A stretch of DNA of 64,000 nt from Nereocystis luetkeana (taxonomy: Eukaryota > Sar > Phaeophyceae > Laminariales > Laminariaceae). Shown one piece after another: positions 55,801 through 64,000 of the stretch. Location of the stretch: NCBI GenBank assembly GCA_031213475.1, contig JARUPZ010000024.1, positions 5,292,538 through 5,356,537 on the forward strand. The letters run 5' to 3'. Numbering within the stretch: the stretch's first letter is position 1; the number at the start of each line of letters is the position of its first letter. A program made the translations under genes and the position numbers. Below the pieces are notes generated by a model. That model ran no database searches and was not told the origin of the DNA. It worked only from the letters and a program-made list of their open reading frames with translations.

Positions 55801-58800
55801 GACGATGGACAGGGACGGTTTCCCTTCTGTTCTGAAGCCCCACGGCTACGTATGTAGTGGTGTTATCTCTTTTGTCTCGTGCATTAAATATGGCCGACGT
55901 CGCACCACTTTTGTTCCTCGCCGACGTCGACGTCGGGCGCATGCGTCTGCCCGGCTTCAGTTCGAGCGTGGCCAGCCTGCGGACATGAGCCTCGCGCTCG
56001 TTTCTATCTTGTCCAAGCTTGACGAAGAGACCCGCGATCACCAGGTGAGCTCGAAACGTGCGAACGACGGGCACTATATAGCCCACCCGGTGTGCTGTAA
56101 CGGTAACACCTACCCGACGGGTCTTACGTATTTGTCGTGGGAATACTCGGCATGATACCTTTTTGGCCAAGACCGCTACTACTGACGGTGGGGGAGAAGA
56201 AGCAACATATCAATCCACCAAAAACATTTCCCTATTTTTTATTGCCGCCTCTCTTACGCAGCCTTCCGGTGTCTCCTCCACCTTCGGCATCTACTTCTGG
56301 TTCGCTCTCTTTTATGTGATTTACGCTCCGCACAGAGTGGATAGTTCGTACAGCGGTAGCTCCCGATCTCAATGTCCACAGGCGAAATCTTGCTGATATA
56401 TTTCAAAGAGCGTTATCTTCGAGAAGAGGTGCGCGATCGTTCTTCAACGACGGTAAGGGTGCCAAAGTCGTACCAGGTACGTTACATTTTCGGGAGGCTC
56501 ATCTCGAACGGATACGTTAAAAAACACGCCTTGTTCGGTATTGGTCTGCGAAAAATCACGCGAGGAAAAACGATCGCACTCCCGCGCGCGCGGACCCAAC
56601 TCAGCCCCTCTTGACGGATTTACAGAGCATGCTATCGCAGACCAACTTGTACTTGGCTCTCTCCTGCGGTCCACGGTCCACTCGGGCTGGTGCATGCAAC
56701 ACATGCCCAATCCGTTCTGCAGTCCTGGTCGCCTTTTCTTGGGACGCTGTGTGTATGTGCGTCTCATTCATTACTATCTGGTCTGCCTCGGCTCTGCGGC
56801 GTCGTGTTTTCGTGAGGCTGTTCTGCGTCTTATGATATACCTGCAGTACCCTTGTGTGATGCTCGGGAGAGGCATGCGGTAGGATCTACGGCATGTACAG
56901 TATCGCAATTCCTCTCGCTACCCCCTCAAACATTTATGATGTCGCCATTCCGTTTTCAGTTCGCTATTTGGTCCGCCTTTTCCATGTCCAAAATCCCCCC
57001 CCCCCCCCCCCCCCCCCCGCCCAAAGTGTTAAAGTTTGGCCCCATACCGGTTCGCCTTCTTGTTTTTCGCACGCATCGTTTCCCCGAGGGTTTCCGTGGC
57101 ATCTTACCGGTGAAATACCTACACTCCCCCCCCCTCCTCCCGGTATTTCCGCTGGTTGACTCGGTGCTGCATGATTTTTTCGTGCCAGACGGGAGCTTCT
57201 ATTGTCGATTCGGTCCGCTGGGAGATGTCAGTCCAACACACCTGTCACCGGTGCAAGGTGAGGGGGCGCCCCGAGGCCTATCGAGAGATAGCTTGAGGGT
57301 CTGGTTTTGCCCAAAAGATGGCGTGTTTCTTACGACAGTGCCAGCTATATATACGTATCGATGTTTGTATTTGGGGTATTTGTGGGGCAGACTCGAAGAA
57401 AAAATATTTTTTGTGGTACCGGTAATGGCGCCATTTCTCTCCTCTAGAGACATTCGCCTGGCTCTACGAGGGCGTAATTTGTGACTTAAGTTTCTTGATT
57501 AATAGAACTAAAACACCTTCATCGTGGCTCTATCTAACGCAGTTACAGTACGCGGCAGCAGTGAAGAGAGCCTCCTATTTCTGGCTAAGGCTCGCGGCTT
57601 ACCATGATGTCAGCGTTGAATATACCTGGTAGCTTATTAAAGGCTAGTATGGACCTGGTAGGATTTAGATAATCTAGCTACCGTAGATCATCTAGATCAT
57701 TTCTCGCGTGCCGTTGCGAGAGGTTACGCAGCATCTGTGTACATAGGGTCAGGTCCAACCCAAGAAACACGCGCTAATATTAAATCGAGCAGATCATACG
57801 GGTCCCGCCCGCGAACAATACGAGTTTCGGGAAAATAAACAAATCTGCCTTGAAAGGTTTATATCGTGAGATGGGAATGATCTGTGGATGATCCGTCCGC
57901 GGTGCGGGTCTGTGGTAACTCAGCTCTGCTGCCCGTTCACGTGCCGCGCGGACACAGCAAACAAGCGAGAAAGAGAGCGAGTATTGCTTCGTCCTGCAGC
58001 TGACGATGCCGTCCGTCAACGAGCCGGCGAAGGGCTGGTTTTTCTCGAAGCTCATCGAGGAGGTGAGGTCCCCCCCCCCCCGCCCCCCGCTGTGCTTTTT
58101 GTTTAGGTTCCGGGCTCGATCGATCGATCGATCGTGGTCGTTGCCAACGAGCATGTACTCCCGCTGCAGTGGGGAAGTTTTTTTTTCTTCACATTGCGTA
58201 TTTACTGTGGAGCAATGCTTGTTTGCCGTATGGCAAGGTCCCGCATGCTCGCTCGTGCTTTCTCCTGGCCCTGGGTCTACCGTGCTGCAGTTGGTCTACA
58301 CGATGGTCGCAGTAGTAACGATTTGCAGGTTACGGTGCGAATTTTTTCGCATTTACTTGCACAGACATATAAATGCGTACTGCAGTTTAGTTGTGATCGT
58401 TCCACACCTCTTCACCGAAGGTACGAGCGTTGACTTTGTTCCGTTGACGAGTTTTCGCGGACCAGGTCTGCTGTGAATACTTGATCGAGGCGTGTGCTGC
58501 CGCCACCGCCGCCCTCAAGTGGTACACCGTCTATTGAAAGAGCGTTGGATTCACACAGGCGTGGGTGCGATCGTTGTTTCAGCGTTCGTTGTATCGGCAG
58601 CAGTAAGAAAGGCGCTAAAACCGAACACCATACTTTTGGGAAGTCTCTCTGTTGCCAGATAGATCTTTCCGAAAACAGCTCATTGTTCGGTAGCGGCGAC
58701 CCTTCCGTTCGGGGGGGGAAAAAAAAATCGAGCGCTGGAGAAACCGATCGCTCCCACCCCTGTGCGGACGGGACGCTCTAGACGGTAGTACCCGTCCTCC

Positions 58801-61768
58801 CGTGAACATCGTACGTACATATCACACGTACACACTTTTTTAGACTGCCGCTATGGGCGCAGGACTTGCCTCTCTTGCCCCTTGCCACTATTTGTTGGAC
58901 TACTGCTGTGTGCTCGACCCTAGGTCTCCACCCCCCCCCTCCCCAACCCGTCCGGTACCTGTGACACACGAGTACAACACCCTCCTGCCATGCCTTTTGT
59001 CGTGCTTCCACCGCGCCTCCACGAATGTACCATGCTTCCCGTCGGGGGGGGGGGGGGGGGTTGACTTTGATTGGTCGACGGTTCACGGGCGGCAACGAAG
59101 CAGACGACGCGGGTCCGGAGAGGGGGGGATCGCCCGTGCAAAGCCTGCCAGGTTCGCCGTAACCGTGATCCAAACCGCCTGACCCTGCCAAAAGGCAGAC
59201 GTGAAACCGACAGCGTGCGCCAGTCTTGTTGCGACCGCGACACTGCGCTTTCCCACGATTCAAGTTTGTTGTGATTCGGAAGGAACATATATATGTTTCG
59301 CACTTATTTAGCTGAGAAATCCTGTAGAAGTACCCCGCCCGTGCCCTCTGCAGTGTGTCATACGTAGGCTGCTGTTGATCTTGGCCGTCCGTGGCAGATT
59401 GTTACTGTTCCAAGCTTGTCCTTAGCGTTATTTACGCGATTTTGTTGCGTAGAACGGGCAATACGCCCTACTGTACGTATGAGTCGGACACTGCGCTGTT
59501 CATCGCAAGGGTAGGGTATATACCTGGTAAGTAAGGTGCTGTCCAGAACTCGAGCATAGATTCATGCCATCGACGCTCTTCCCTAAGAAGACGCAATGCT
59601 GTACGAGTAGCGGCCAATATATTTTCCCGTAAAACACGCTGCTGATCCACCTGAAAGTCAAAATTAGATGAAGCACGTTCGGCGTTCTTCTCCAACCAAA
59701 GACACGCCAGGCAATTGTCGGCACAACAAACTGCCGAAAGGAGGTGCTGGTTCACCTGAAAATTGCGAAACCGCAGTGCCGAGAGGAGCCCCCCCACCAG
59801 TCACGCTAAACATTGCAAACTTGCGATGATAGCCTCGCTACCAGTATTTCTCTCTCTCGATGTTCACGCCGTGTCAACCCCGTCGTTACCCGGGGCAAGA
59901 ATCCCACCCCATGCACTCTCAACATCGTGCTGCCAGGATGAACTCATCGGGGTCCAGGTCAGCTACCAGAACAACGAGCGCGAGGCGAAGCAGCCGGGCC
60001 AGTCGACGGTCACCAAGGAAGAGGTGTGCCCCCACACCCGGAAGAGCATAGGGTGCGCAGTCGGAGGAATGGGCGTATGTTGAAGAACTTACCGGCATGT
60101 CGGCTGTAGAGGATATGTGGGCATCTCCACGGGTTGACATTCGTGTTATCTGTTAGGGGTCCTTTCTATTCCACTTGCTTACGTACAGTAGTGTGTATGT
60201 ACACTACGAAAATGCCACTTTTAGTCTCGGCTGAACCTGCGCGCGAGAGCGCTGAACGTGAGAGAGAGAAAAACGTCAAAAAAAAAAAGGCAAAGTCCTG
60301 TGAGCAGCCGGCGCTCGCTATCGTTGGGTGGGACAATGCTGCCAAGTGAACTTCTGAATATTTGCTACGCCGGCATCGTACCGGGTGAGCTTGCTGCTCC
60401 GATGCCAGAGCTGAATCCTGCTGCGATTCTTGCTTGTGTCCCTTGCCCGCCTGTTTACTGTCGCGTTTAGGTGGCGAAGGACTTTGTCTTCAAGGAGAAA
60501 TCATCAACAATGGAGGCGATTACGCGCGTACCGCCGGAGATGTGCCTGAACGTCGGTCGGTTCGCGAGCCTGTGAGTATAGACAGGGAACAGCTATTGGA
60601 CACGCAGCTTCGGTCGTGCTCTGTCCTGCAGTAGTAGTGGTTTTGCTGTGAGGCGTTGATCGCTGAACGGTACATCGGCAGCGCTTGCCGAGGGTGGCTA
60701 GGCACCAGGTCCGTCGGCACTCAACCGCCCGTATGCGCACATGTTTTTTTCCTGAAATGAAGCATGCTGACATTTGTTTTCGGTGATGCTGTCCTACCAG
60801 GGGTGATCGCTCCTCGGCGAAAGTCTCTGCTGAAGCAATGTTTCACAGGAAGAACGTTTTTGGAGGTGAGAAGCGCCGATTTAACGTGTCTTGTCGACAT
60901 TGTACTATTACTCCGGACTTTTCGATGGCAGAGCGCAAGCTTGGTGCGTGTCTTAACCCCCCTTCCCGTATAGTACAAGCTAAGGTATTGCACATCACTC
61001 TGTCCCTAAATATAGGGACCATTTTAATTCAATACTAGCAGACAAAAGGTACATATTTTTAGCGACAGAGTGGTAGTTTTTTTGGCGTAACCCTGCCTGT
61101 TTGCCTTCGATCCGGATACTATTAATAGCCGTCTGACTCGAAACTGGTGCCTACCGATAGGCTTTGGCGCGTGTGGGGCAAGTAGTCCCGTTATGCCCCA
61201 AGACTGCTCTGCAATCAACTAAGCGTATTCTCCGTTTGAGACTGTTTGCCCCTGTTTTAGAGTATATCAAGGGTGTTTTGCCACGTTCGAAAGAAGGCCT
61301 GCTCACCCCTGTTCTCGGTGGGTAGCCTGGACAGCATGGTAGTTATTCCGGTGCAATATGTAGGGAGGTGTTTGTCGTTTGTTTCGCTTCTCTCCGTGCG
61401 TACCGACTTTCGCGGCGACGGACTCGACGGCATCGCCTTGGGCTGCTTTGCACCCCGCTGTACTTTTCTTGAGCAGACTTTTACCCAGCATTTGTTGCCG
61501 ACGGACTTCATGATTTCTTTGTTTCTGATTTTGTTTCACAATCTCCGTGCTGGCCCGCTCGCCGCCCGCAGGAAAGGTGAAAGGCATGGCCAAGCTTGCC
61601 GCTATCGGTAGCCACATCCCGCACCAGCTCGGTTACGGGCACTGGACGGCATCGCACATCGTGGCCAAGTCGGCGCGGAAGGAGTTCAGCGATGCTTCTG
61701 TCACCGACAAGCCCGTCTCAACTCTCCAGCAACGGGAAACCACCGTCGCACTCTACGTGGCTTCCTAG
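47976..61768 (+). CDS. Ubiquitin-specific protease (peptidase C19) with a giant 47-residue-repeat N-terminus (whole gene)
   Basis: About 1965 residues in about 12 exons, all phases matching. Residues 1-1629: repeat region and basic tail. Catalytic domain: Cys box NRGNTCFLLAAVQL (Cys about 1638); ALQAEDEMGPLDPKDLVK and FERGQPADMSLAL with SILSKLDEE, the QQDAxEFL-like box; VRWEMSVQHTCHRCK, first zinc CxxC; LTMPSVNEPAKGWFFSKL; possible second CxxC; TRVPPEMCLNVGRFAS, the LPxxLxLxLKRF strand; His box LGYGHWTASH (His about 1924) and FSDASV (Asp about 1941). C19 enzymes remove ubiquitin from proteins. Cys, His and Asp are all present, so it is probably active. GHW replaces the usual GHY, and one loop exon may be missing. 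Upstream exons may exist. Confidence 0.85.
48027..51830 (+). repeat. Coding minisatellite, ~141-bp unit, 27 copies
   Basis: The units stay in frame; only a few are 1-4 residues shorter or longer. Some units recur in the same order: the trio beginning QVQGNID, VPVNID and VPADIH appears at units 2-4, 8-10 and 17-19, showing block duplications on top of the single-unit amplification. Confidence 0.93.
53510..53651 (+). CDS. Protease exon B: catalytic Cys box
   Basis: Acceptor ACCATTTAG|G completes the codon split at the end of exon A. It encodes GMKNRGNTCFLLAAVQLMRK, matching the C19 signature G-L-x-N-x-G-N-T-C-(Y/F). The donor chosen is CGATG|GTAAAT (phase 0), which fits exon C; CACAAG|GTAGGG (53628) is an alternative. 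Confidence 0.88.
53819..53890 (+). CDS. Protease exon C
   Basis: Acceptor GATATTGCCAG|ATA, donor AGAGAG|GTTCGT, 24 codons in phase 0. It encodes INGAVLTDLARVFLSTRSND, resembling the (A)LxxLFxxL helix that follows the Cys box. Confidence 0.65.
54830..54910 (+). CDS. Protease exon D
   Basis: Acceptor TTTTGTTCCAG|GCG, donor GGCCTC|GTAAGT, 27 codons. It encodes ALQAEDEMGPLDPKDLVKTF and FTMFSGL, the P-x-x-L region before the QQD box. Confidence 0.8.
55271..55390 (-). mobile_element. MITE family 1, copy 14, with a TACCAGGTA insertion
   Basis: Left CTATTACGGGGGACCTTAAT, right ATGGTCCCCCGTAATAGT. The reversed centre reads ATATATACCAGGTAGCTTTT, again 7 bp longer than its relatives at a TA. Confidence 0.9.
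55961..56044 (+). CDS. Protease exon E: QQD-like box
   Basis: Acceptor CCGGCTTCAG|TTC, donor CACCAG|GTGAGC, 28 codons. It encodes FERGQPADMSLALVSILSKL and DEETRDHQ. The usual Q-Q-D-A-x-E-F-L is degenerate here (GQPADMSLAL). Confidence 0.8.
57189..57257 (+). CDS. Protease exon F: first zinc CxxC
   Basis: Acceptor TTTTTTCGTGCCAG|ACG, donor TGCAAG|GTGAGG, 23 codons. It encodes SIVDSVRWEMSVQHTCHRCK, the strand-turn with the first zinc-ribbon cysteines of C19 fingers. Confidence 0.8.
57700..57780 (-). repeat. Dispersed GGGTTGGATCTG repeat, inverted copy
   Basis: GTCCAACCCAAGAAACACGC is the reverse complement of the start of the 6298 copy. Confidence 0.6.
58000..58062 (+). CDS. Protease exon G
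   Basis: Acceptor CTTCGTCCTGCAG|CTG, donor GAGGAG|GTGAGG, 21 codons. It encodes LTMPSVNEPAKGWFFSKLIE, the LSLP...FF..E segment. The loop expected between CHRCK and LTMP is short, so a small exon may lie in 57258-57999. Confidence 0.75.
59101..59151 (+). CDS. Possible protease exon H: second zinc CxxC
   Basis: QTTRVRRGGDRPCKACQ, 17 codons in phase 0 at both ends, would supply the second CxxC. The acceptor (GGCAACGAAG) and donor (CAG|GTTCGC) are weak. Confidence 0.4.
59937..60023 (+). CDS. Protease exon I
   Basis: Acceptor CATCGTGCTGCCAG|GAT, donor GAAGAG|GTGTGC, 29 codons in phase 0. It encodes DELIGVQVSYQNNEREAKQP and GQSTVTKEE, joining in phase to the next exon. No conserved motif of its own. 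Confidence 0.65.
60471..60571 (+). CDS. Protease exon J: LKRF-type strand
   Basis: Acceptor GTCGCGTTTAG|GTG, donor GAGCCT|GTGAGT (phase 2). It encodes SSTMEAITRVPPEMCLNVGR then FAS, corresponding to the LPxxLxLxLKRF segment of C19 enzymes. Confidence 0.82.
60801..60865 (+). CDS. Protease exon K
   Basis: Acceptor GTCCTACCAG|G completes the split codon; donor TTTGGAG|GTGAGA (phase 1). It encodes GDRSSAKVSAEAMFHRKNVF, the K-x-x-x-x-V-x-F stretch after the RF motif. Confidence 0.75.
61572..61768 (+). CDS. Protease exon L: His box and stop codon
   Basis: Acceptor CGCCCGCAG|GA completes the split codon. It encodes KLAAIGSHIPHQLGYGHWTA and FSDASVTD, then a strand ending ALYVAS and TAG at 61766-61768. 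This is the C19 layout H-x-G...GH(Y/W)xA...D-x-x-V...A-x-x-L-x-Y. Confidence 0.88.
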
Positions 61769-64000
61769 GGAGATGCGGTTTCAGTCCAGACCAAAACGTC
61801 GTAAGAAGAATGTAGTTTCATCCTTGACGACAACAGTTGTCCTTCCGAAACGCAAGCGGTCTTTGAGGCGATCGGCCGTATAGATGTATGTTAGTGGGTG
61901 TCGATCCGGAGAGGTAGGTAGACGAGGGGTATCGGGTCCAGCGGTTTCGGACTAGGCATTGTTTTTGGGTCTCGTGGCGTGGCTGTATGCACCTCGTTGA
62001 GACCGGTCCTGGTCCTGGTTGTATTTTGGGCAGACCCGGGGGGCGGGCGGGCGGATCGAGCAGGGGAGGCGAGGCGAGGGGGAGGGGGAGGGGGAGGGGG
62101 GGAGGGGGGGGGGGGGTACTTTTTTGTGGCTTGCCTTAGTCATTTGACCATTGGCCACGCATGGCTTTCAAGACGGGGGAGGAGGAGTGTGGGGGCAACG
62201 GCGACTGGCGGGGAAATATAAGGGTGTCTACGTCCCCCAACCCACCCCGCTAGTGGGCATACTAAAACATGAATAGCATATATTTAGAAATGATTCCCCT
62301 CCTTTTAATACCTTGTCCGCTGATTCCGTGTTGCTCTCGCTGCTGCCCCGGGGAAGCGTAAGTGAGCACGACTTGTCACGCCCATGTAGCCGACCCTGTG
62401 ATGGTTGCGGCCTCCGAGGAGATCGGTTTGTCCTGGATGTAGACTATAGGTGTCGGCCCCGGAGATGGACGACGATTATATAGGAGGTATCGGTAAACGC
62501 AGAGCGGTGTCGGGCGAGATTATATTTTTTGTCGTCGCAATCCAGCGGCGGCACACTTGGGTATCGGTCCTGGTTCATCTTTTGCGATCACTCGGGAGAT
62601 AAGCGGGTGGAACGAGCAGAGGGTCGCCGAGAGAGGACGGAACGGCAACTGGCCCTAGGATACGGATGCCCACGCCCTCAACCCCCGCTAGTTGGCGCAG
62701 CACAAAGTGACATGATTTAGATTGTTTCTCCCCGACCCGTCCGCCGATTCCGTGTTTCTCTTGGTGTTGCCCCGAGGGAGCGTAAGTGATCACGACCTGT
62801 CGTCCACGTGGCTGTGGTTGAACCACCCGCCTCGCGTCTCAGCAGGACTTGCTTACGTCCCCTGGAGGCGTGCGGGCGGCACAGTAGGTAGTGCAGGGGT
62901 ATCCGGGGGGTGCAGGAGGGAGAATAGGCGATTATTTGTACTGAGTGCAATGGGGTGCTGAGTGGTTTCACCGTTCGTGCGTCGATGCCTCCGGTATTTG
63001 CCCTTGTGGTCATAGCTTACAGGCAGTTATATATTGACTATAGCGACACCTAAAATATCCCCGCCGACACCGCGTTGACGCCACTCCACCGCGCTAGCGC
63101 CACTCAACGCCTTGTCTGGTTCGGCTACTCTCATACCACGTACCAGGTATGTCCTCACGGCAGCACGCAGTAGTAGCTATAGTGTTTGCGCGGTCATGAT
63201 GGGTTCGGCTCTGGCCGTTGGTCGACGAATTGTAGGGGTAAGGAATGGGGGGAGAGGGGGGGGGGAGAGAGTGTTAAGTGGAGCGTGTTAAATGGAACCG
63301 CGCTCCCTGTGAGGTGGTACGATAGTTTCATTGTAGGCTCTGGCGTGGGGTGGCCAAGGGGAGGGGGCGCGTTTTACGATTGGTTTCCAGCGCACGTTTG
63401 CGCGCACTCCTCCTCCTCCTCCTCCTTTTTTTTATTTCTGTGGCCTCCTCCGGGGCGGTGTTGTCCCCGATAAAACCAGTGTTTTTTCTTGTTGTTCATT
63501 GCTGGTTCACCGCTTCTGTTGCTGTGGTTGGATGAGTTTTCGTTTGGTTTTCATATTATTTTTCGGCATCGGTATCGGGGAACATCTATGTTGTTACTGC
63601 TGCCAATGTGCCATGCTGTCCTCGGTGTGCTGCGTGCTGTGGGGTTCTGTCGCTCGTTTTAAAAATATTTCAATATATTTCTTCGATTTCACCTTGTTGT
63701 GTGCTTTGCGCGTGGTTCTTGATACGTATGGGTCGGGATCTTTCTTGTCCGCGTGATCGGTGACGTCTGGCGGGATAAGAACAACGGTGCTCGTACTGAT
63801 TACTTGCACCGTAGTTGAACGGCCTTGCACAGCAGGGGGAAACCGGCGCGTGCTTCAGCAAGCGACGTTCGTTGCCGCTGAGGTGCGGCCAAGTCTAGAC
63901 AGAGCAGCAGGAACAGCAACAGCAGCGGCAGCAGCAGTAGTAGCGGCAGTAGAAGTAACCCCCCCCCCCCCCCCCGCCTGATCAGACGGAACACAGTTCG
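61769..64000. other. Downstream region, no gene recognised
   Basis: It holds an inverted poly-C-ended fragment (62100-62180), a tandem duplication (about 62195-62400 and 62635-62830, sharing GCTGATTCCGTGTTGCTCTC/GCCGATTCCGTGTTTCTCTT and GGAGCGTAAGTGATCACGAC-type blocks), and short GGA/GCA tracts near 63400 and 63900. No exon motif seen. Confidence 0.6.
62100..62180 (-). repeat. Second poly-C-ended family, inverted copy
   Basis: On the + strand: a G-run, GTACTTTTTTGTGGCTTGCC, then TTAGTCATTTGACCATTGGC. Same family as at 16710. Confidence 0.8.

Noticed and set aside
1..64000. CRISPR arrays, operons, ribosome binding sites, rRNA
   Set aside because: The window is eukaryotic nuclear DNA with spliced genes. 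The tandem repeats have no constant-repeat/unique-spacer pattern, and no rRNA signature was seen.

Overview
The window is nuclear DNA of a eukaryote. Its genes have many GT-AG introns (about 0.2 to 4.7 kb), coding sequence is a small fraction, and the non-coding DNA is full of short inverted-repeat elements, minisatellites and poly-C/poly-G tracts. There is one 100-base assembly gap (16401-16500). The intron density, the poly-C/G tracts and the protein families fit a stramenopile alga, most likely a brown alga. That assignment is an inference from style, not from a diagnostic gene.

Two large genes, both on the + strand, can be rebuilt exon by exon from splice sites and matching intron phase. 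The first (2079-31508, 16 exons, about 903 residues) encodes a circularly permuted GTPase of the YqeH/NOA1/BPG2 family. It has an organelle-type N-terminus, a SAP-like helical motif, a CxxC...CxxC zinc finger split by a long low-complexity insert, the G4-G5-G1-G2-G3 motif order, and the family's C-terminal domain. These proteins act in ribosome assembly in mitochondria or plastids. The gene has one GC-AG intron, a one-base frame disruption in exon 6 and an in-frame stop next to poly-G in exon 7.

The second (47976-61768, about 12 exons, about 1965 residues) encodes a ubiquitin-specific protease (peptidase C19). Its first recognised exon is 4.9 kb long and carries about 27 tandem repeats of 47 residues. 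The catalytic domain follows in small phase-matched exons, from a Cys box (exon at 53510) to a His box (exon at 61572).

Between these genes (31509-47972) lie two weak gene candidates (a two-exon, 100-residue, one-membrane-span protein and a 90-residue ORF), a decayed BED-finger (hAT-like) transposase between CCGTCCCGTC arrays, a block of CCCGCGGG-type palindromes with tRNA-like segments, and a tandemly duplicated exon just upstream of the protease gene.

The repeats form clear families: (1) a ~112-bp MITE with ~31-bp terminal inverted repeats, 14 copies plus a fragment; (2) a ~250-bp inverted-repeat element, two copies; (3) a ~520-bp element and many truncated relatives that end in GAGTAC followed by poly-C; (4) a second short family with the same GAGTAC-poly-C end; (5) many micro- and minisatellites. 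The most unusual signal is the 9-mer TACCAGGTA/TACCTGGTA. I found it about 37 times where about 0.5 is expected by chance, and three MITE copies carry it as a clean 7-bp insertion into a TA dinucleotide, so it looks like a footprint of TA-targeting transposition. All counts were made by eye.
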